From NCBI GenBank assembly GCA_964555675.1, contig CAZKTU010000223.1, forward strand, positions 1-10,943: 10,943 bases of DNA. The letters run 5' to 3'. The position numbers and the translations under genes were made by a program. Positions 7,820 to 10,943 of this stretch are shown one piece after another (position 1 is the first letter of the stretch; each line of letters opens with the position of its first letter). Source of the DNA: CAIWXH01 sp964555675. Lineage in GTDB: Bacteria > Chloroflexota > Chloroflexia > Chloroflexales > Chloroflexaceae. Below the pieces are notes generated by a model. The model was not told the origin of the DNA, searched no databases, and saw only the letters and a program-made list of their open reading frames with translations.

Positions 7820-7832
7820 TCTAGCGAACCGA

Positions 7833-7861
7833 TTGCGCCGGCCAGGGCGGTGACGTATACT
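7833..7861 (+). promoter_or_regulatory. Sigma-70-like promoter of the cytochrome/propeller gene
   Basis: TTGCGC (7833-7838) and TATACT (7856-7861) are separated by exactly 17 bases, and the -10 matches consensus at five of six positions. Transcription would begin near 7868, giving a leader of about 70 bases before ATG 7940. The -35 region forms a dyad with the opposite promoter: GCAATC at 7816-7821 faces GATTGC at 7831-7836. Confidence 0.55.
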
Positions 7862-7926
7862 GCCGCTACACGTGCCCAGAGTCCCATACACCTACCGCGC
7901 CGCGATCGGCGCAGCCTGTACCATCT

Positions 7927-7933
7927 GAGGGAG
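7927..7933 (+). promoter_or_regulatory. Ribosome binding site fixing the start of the cytochrome/propeller gene
   Basis: GAGGGAG lies six bases before ATG 7940. It decides for this start over the longer in-frame reading from 7781, whose first codons lie upstream of the predicted promoter and would not be transcribed from it. Confidence 0.75.
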
Positions 7934-7939
7934 CTCCGC

Positions 7940-9679
7940 ATGCGTCCCCGCCTCGCGCTGATCGCTCCCTTCACCCTGCTCATCCTGATGCTCGGCGCGG
8001 CCTGGATCGCCTTCCAGCGGGGCGCGTCGGGCAAGGCCCTCGCGACACAGCTCGTGCAGGTCGGCGATCTACAGGTGCAGGTTGCGCTCGACGAGACGAC
8101 CGTCGGCGAGCGTGTCCTGGACATCAGCGTGGTCGACCGCTATGGCGCGCCGGTAGCCCTGCGGGGCGGCCAGGTGCGCTTCACGATGCCGCAGATGCCG
8201 ATCGCGGTCTGTGTGCTGCCGACCGACGCGATGCTCACCCCAACCGACGTGGGGCGCGCGCAGGCCCGCGGCCCCTTCTTCACCATGGCCGGCGAGTGGG
8301 CGGGCGAGCTGACGATCGAGCGCAGCGGCGGCGCGGCGCTGGCTGTGCCGCTCGTCTTTACGATTACCGACCCCGCGCTGCCCGCGGCAGTCCCCGCCGA
8401 CCTGGCCCTCACCCAGGCGGGCGAGACGCTCTACGTCGCCCACTGTGCGAGTTGCCACGGCGCCCAGGGCCGCGGCGACGGCCCCGCGGCCGCGGGCCTG
8501 CAGCCCCCGCCGGCCGACTTTCGCCAGCATCTCCAGCCGGGCGTCCACAGCGATCAGCAGATTTTTCGCTGGATCCAGGGCGGCGTCGCCGGGACGGCCA
8601 TGCCCGCCTGGGGCGATCAGCTGAGCGAGGCCGAGATCTGGCAGCTGGTGGGCTACCTGCGCGGCTTCGCCGAGACAGCCGCGCTCTCCCATCCAACCAC
8701 GGCCGCGGCGCTCCCCGCCTCGCCCGATGCGTCGGCCCCGCAGGCTGCGCCGCCCCTACCCCTGGTCTATGTGCGCGACGCGAACCTCTGGCTGAGCGAC
8801 GGCAGCGGCGCGCCGCCAACCCGGCTCACTCAGCTGCCAGGTGGGGTCTACCCGACCGACCCGGCCGTCAGCCCCGATGGCGCTCAGATCGCCTTCAGCG
8901 GCTTCACGCTCGCCAACGGGGCGGCCTCGAACTCCATCCTGTACCTGATCAACCGCGACGGAAGCGGCCTGCGCCCGCTCTGGGCGCCCGCCCAGGGCAC
9001 CCTGCGCCGCCCCACCTGGGCCCCCGACGGCCAATCGCTCTATGTCGCCGCCAGTGGCGTCACCAGCTTGACGGGCGGTTCGCCGGCCGGCCTCGCCCTG
9101 GCGCGGGTCGATCTCGCGACGGGCGCCGCGACACTGGTCCGGCCCGACGTGCTCGACGTGGGCCTCGCCCCCGACGGCCAGCTCGCCCTCGTCCAGCTGC
9201 GCTGGGAAGATTACCGCTTGCAGCTCGTGCTGCTGGGGCCCGATGGCGCCGAGCCGAGCGTGCTGGTTGATCGCCCGGAGTTCTTCGCGTTTGCCTCGCC
9301 GCGCTTCGCGCCCGACGGCGAACAGCTGCTGTTCGTGGCCGGCGGCGGGCCGCCCACCGACGCGCAGGGCTACCCGCAGGAGCCAAGCGCGCTCGGGCCG
9401 CTCGAGCACCTAGGCAGCCTGCTCGCGCCGCCCGTCGCCGAGGCCCACGGGCCGCCGTGGGAGCTGTGGACGGTCAACCGCGACGGGAGCGGGCTGCGCA
9501 AGCTGCTCGGCTTTCTCGAAGACGAGCCCATGGCGCGCTTCACGCCCGACGGCGACGCCATCGTGGCCATGGGCGCGGGCGGGATCTACCGCATCAGCCT
9601 GGCCGACCGCAGCGTAACCCTGCTCGATCAGCCAGGCGACTACGGCGGGCTCGACTGGCTCGCGCCCCAGCTGCCCTAA
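7940..9679 (+). CDS. Exported FixH/YtkA-like, cytochrome c and TolB-like beta-propeller fusion protein
   Basis: The protein has 579 residues. Residues 6-25 form a single hydrophobic segment that acts as signal peptide or membrane anchor, so the rest lies outside the cytoplasm. Residues 35-145 resemble the FixH/YtkA-like beta domain (RFTMPQMP, then FFTMAGEWAGEL). Residues 155-245 form a class I cytochrome c with haem site CASCH (C169, C172, H173) and likely axial ligand M221 in GTAMPAW. After an Ala/Pro linker, residues 270-579 form a propeller with PD40/TolB-like repeats: (S/A/T)PDG at 311, 361, 410, 457 and 535, and NRDGSGLR twice. The spacing fits about six blades. The cytochrome suggests electron transfer and the propeller suggests binding of a partner or ligand; the joint role is unknown. 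The divergent AfsR-like gene shares the promoter region. The stop codon overlaps that of the convergent LLM gene. I do not recognise a named family for the whole protein. Confidence 0.9.
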   Translation: MRPRLALIAPFTLLILMLGAAWIAFQRGASGKALATQLVQVGDLQVQVALDETTVGERVLDISVVDRYGAPVALRGGQVRFTMPQMPIAVCVLPTDAMLTPTDVGRAQARGPFFTMAGEWAGELTIERSGGAALAVPLVFTITDPALPAAVPADLALTQAGETLYVAHCASCHGAQGRGDGPAAAGLQPPPADFRQHLQPGVHSDQQIFRWIQGGVAGTAMPAWGDQLSEAEIWQLVGYLRGFAETAALSHPTTAAALPASPDASAPQAAPPLPLVYVRDANLWLSDGSGAPPTRLTQLPGGVYPTDPAVSPDGAQIAFSGFTLANGAASNSILYLINRDGSGLRPLWAPAQGTLRRPTWAPDGQSLYVAASGVTSLTGGSPAGLALARVDLATGAATLVRPDVLDVGLAPDGQLALVQLRWEDYRLQLVLLGPDGAEPSVLVDRPEFFAFASPRFAPDGEQLLFVAGGGPPTDAQGYPQEPSALGPLEHLGSLLAPPVAEAHGPPWELWTVNRDGSGLRKLLGFLEDEPMARFTPDGDAIVAMGAGGIYRISLADRSVTLLDQPGDYGGLDWLAPQLP

Positions 9680-10743
9680 CCTCGCTCGCCGACGGGCGTG
9701 GCGGCCAGCAGTTCGCGGACACGGGGAATAACCTCGCGTCCATAGAGCTCGATGCAGCGCAGCAGCGTGGGGTGGGCGAGGGGGCCCGCGCTGTACTTCA
9801 TATCGAAGCGGGCGAGGCCGAGGGCCTGCGCAGTCGCCGCGATCTTGCGCGCCACCGTCTCCGGCGAGCCGACGTAGAGCGAGCCGGTTTCGATCTCGCG
9901 CTCATACTCGGCTGTGGTGATCGGGCCCCAGCCCCGCTCGGCCCCGATGCGGTTGCGCATCTCCCGATAGGCCGGCCAGAGCTGCTCGCGGGCCAGGGCG
10001 TCGCTCTCGGCCACGTGGCCGGGCGAATGGACGCCGATGGGCAGCGGCGCGGCGCCGCGCTCGGCGAGGGCCCGCTGATACAGCTCGACGAACGGCGCGA
10101 AGCGGCGCGGATTGCCGCCGATGATCGCGAGCATGAGCGGCAGCCCGTAGTTGGCCGCCCGCAGCACCGACTCCGGGCTCCCGCCCACGCCGATCCAGGT
10201 CGTAAGCCTGCCGTGCTCGGTGGTCGGGAAGACGGGCTGCTTGTTGAGCGGTGCGCGGATCGTGCCGCGCCAGGTCACCGGCTCGCCCTTACGGTCGGCC
10301 TCCAGCAGGGCGGCGTACAGACTCAGCTTCTCTTCGAACAGCAGCTCGTAGTGATCGAGCTGATAGCCGAAGAGGGGGAAGGATTCGATAAACGAGCCAC
10401 GGCCAAGGATGACCTCGGCCCGCCCGTGCGAGACCGCATCGAGCGTCGCGAAGCGCTGGAAGACCCTGATCGGGTCGTCCGAGCTGAGCACCGTCACGGC
10501 CGAGCCGAGCCGAATACGCCTGGTCTGCCCCGCGATCGCGGCGAGCACCATCTCGGGCGACGAGACGGCGAAATCGGCCCGGTGATGCTCACCAATCCCG
10601 ATAAAGTCTACACCCAACTCGTCCGCCAGCACAGCCTCGGCGACGACGTCACGAATGACCTGCGCGTGTGCCACGGGCCGGCCTTCGGCGCTCCGCGTCA
10701 CATCGCCGAAGGTATCCAGCCCAAGTTCCAACTGCTGTTCCAT
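9676..10743 (-). CDS. Luciferase-like (LLM class) flavin-dependent oxidoreductase
   Basis: This is a 355-residue cytoplasmic TIM-barrel enzyme of the bacterial luciferase-like superfamily, which uses FMN or F420 to oxidise small organic substrates. The substrate cannot be inferred here. Visible family features are the N-terminal ELGLDTFGD strand, GIGEHH (49-54), the TRRIRLGSAVTVLSSDDP segment, the VSHGRAEVILGRGS phosphate-binding region, WIGVGGSPESV in the middle and YVGSPETVARKI near the C-terminus. The opening resembles the LLM subgroup typified by PDB 2I7G, from memory only. The start is ATG 10743, not the longer frame from 10854, because GAGGAAGG lies five bases upstream and the protein then begins at the first barrel strand. 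The gene is convergent with the cytochrome/propeller gene and their stop codons overlap. It follows glmS on the same strand after 132 bp, so it may have its own promoter. Confidence 0.92.
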   Translation of the reverse strand: MEQQLELGLDTFGDVTRSAEGRPVAHAQVIRDVVAEAVLADELGVDFIGIGEHHRADFAVSSPEMVLAAIAGQTRRIRLGSAVTVLSSDDPIRVFQRFATLDAVSHGRAEVILGRGSFIESFPLFGYQLDHYELLFEEKLSLYAALLEADRKGEPVTWRGTIRAPLNKQPVFPTTEHGRLTTWIGVGGSPESVLRAANYGLPLMLAIIGGNPRRFAPFVELYQRALAERGAAPLPIGVHSPGHVAESDALAREQLWPAYREMRNRIGAERGWGPITTAEYEREIETGSLYVGSPETVARKIAATAQALGLARFDMKYSAGPLAHPTLLRCIELYGREVIPRVRELLAATPVGERG

Positions 10744-10748
10744 AAGCA

Positions 10749-10756
10749 CCTTCCTC
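10749..10756 (-). promoter_or_regulatory. Ribosome binding site fixing the start of the LLM oxidoreductase
   Basis: On the minus strand GAGGAAGG is followed by five bases and then ATG 10743. This is the best Shine-Dalgarno in the window, and it excludes the 37-residue N-terminal extension that the open frame would allow. Confidence 0.8.
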
Positions 10757-10790
10757 GAGCTTCCAGGGCATGGTGCCGCGCACCGTTCGT

Positions 10791-10820
10791 AGTATACGAG
10801 CAAGCCGTGAACAGCGCTGT
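10791..10820 (-). promoter_or_regulatory. Possible promoter and operator of the LLM oxidoreductase
   Basis: On the minus strand TATACT (10796-10791) would be a good -10 box 48 bases before the start codon. No -35 box lies at the right distance. Its place is taken by the perfect 10-bp palindrome ACAGCGCTGT (10811-10820), flanked by a TG/CA pair. A regulator site that replaces or blocks the -35 is a possible reading, without direct support. Confidence 0.3.
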
Positions 10821-10875
10821 GCACACCCGCGTGAACACGTGCGCAGGCGACCATGACCTGTTCCGCCCGCCGGCC

Positions 10876-10943
10876 CTACTCCACCGTCACGCTCTTGGCC
10901 AGGTTGCGGGGCTGGTCGACGTCGCAGCCGCGGCGCAGGGCCA
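10876..10943 (-). CDS. glmS: Glutamine-fructose-6-phosphate aminotransferase (GlmS), C-terminal end only
   Basis: The last 21 full codons of a minus-strand gene enter from the right edge and end with TAG at 10878-10876. The encoded tail is ALRRGCDVDQPRNLAKSVTVE. The D-x-DQPRNLAKSVTVE ending is the highly conserved C-terminus of GlmS, which makes glucosamine-6-phosphate from fructose-6-phosphate and glutamine for cell wall and glycan synthesis. This stretch lies in the sugar isomerase domain, and the conserved lysine of the K-S-V-T-V-E end is present. Only about 3% of the gene is in view, so nothing can be said about its start, its control or its glutaminase domain. No clear terminator was found after the stop. 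Confidence 0.9.
   Translation of the reverse strand, partial: ALRRGCDVDQPRNLAKSVTVE

Noticed and set aside
8296..9270. A 324-codon open frame overlapping the cytochrome/propeller gene
   Set aside because: Arg/Pro-rich shadow in another frame; the haem site and propeller repeats belong to the frame starting at 7940.
10797..10875. A terminator after glmS
   Set aside because: Only weak stems with large loops or wobble pairs and no T tract were found.
1..10943. tRNA, rRNA, CRISPR array, insertion sequence or prophage genes
   Set aside because: No conserved RNA motifs, evenly spaced direct repeats, transposase or integrase motifs were seen on either strand.

Overview
The window looks like chromosomal DNA from a high-GC member of the Chloroflexota, most likely class Chloroflexia. 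This is inferred from protein style, not from a marker gene. The clues are a very large AfsR-like regulator (winged helix, BTAD, NB-ARC, TPR), a multidomain secreted metalloprotease with a Thr/Pro 'TATPT' linker ending in a short YLPFL-type tail, and strongly GC-biased third codon positions. No rRNA, tRNA, CRISPR array, insertion sequence or phage gene was seen.

Layout, left to right. (1) 1-1097, minus: a secreted clan GH-A (GH5-like) glycoside hydrolase that runs off the left edge. (2) 1098-1284: intergenic, with a strong terminator hairpin for the gene to its right and an AT-rich patch carrying phased TGTTAAA repeats. (3) 1285-4194, minus: a secreted metzincin-type zinc protease. (4) 4195-4377: a leader predicted to fold into a multibranch RNA whose closing stem covers the likely ribosome binding site of the protease. 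(5) 4378 to about 7719, minus: the AfsR/SARP-like regulator. (6) 7720-7939: a divergent promoter region with two well-formed sigma-70-like promoters back to back. (7) 7940-9679, plus: an exported fusion of a FixH/YtkA-like domain, a mono-haem cytochrome c and a TolB-like beta-propeller. (8) 9676-10743, minus: a luciferase-like flavin-dependent oxidoreductase, overlapping the stop codon of the previous gene. (9) 10744-10875: intergenic, with a possible -10 box and a palindrome. (10) 10876-10943, minus: the last codons of glmS, running off the right edge.

How the genes may work together (inference). The regulator, protease and glycosidase lie in the same direction with gaps of about 185 bp, so a regulated set of exported degradative enzymes is plausible. 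The protease has its own terminator and probably its own leader control. The cytochrome/propeller fusion is transcribed away from the regulator from an adjacent promoter, and a short dyad covers both -35 boxes, so the two may be co-regulated. The LLM oxidoreductase and glmS look like unrelated neighbours.

The most interesting points are the structured protease leader, the FixH/cytochrome c/propeller fusion, the divergent promoter dyad, and the 11-bp phased heptamers close to a gene for a SARP-like regulator.
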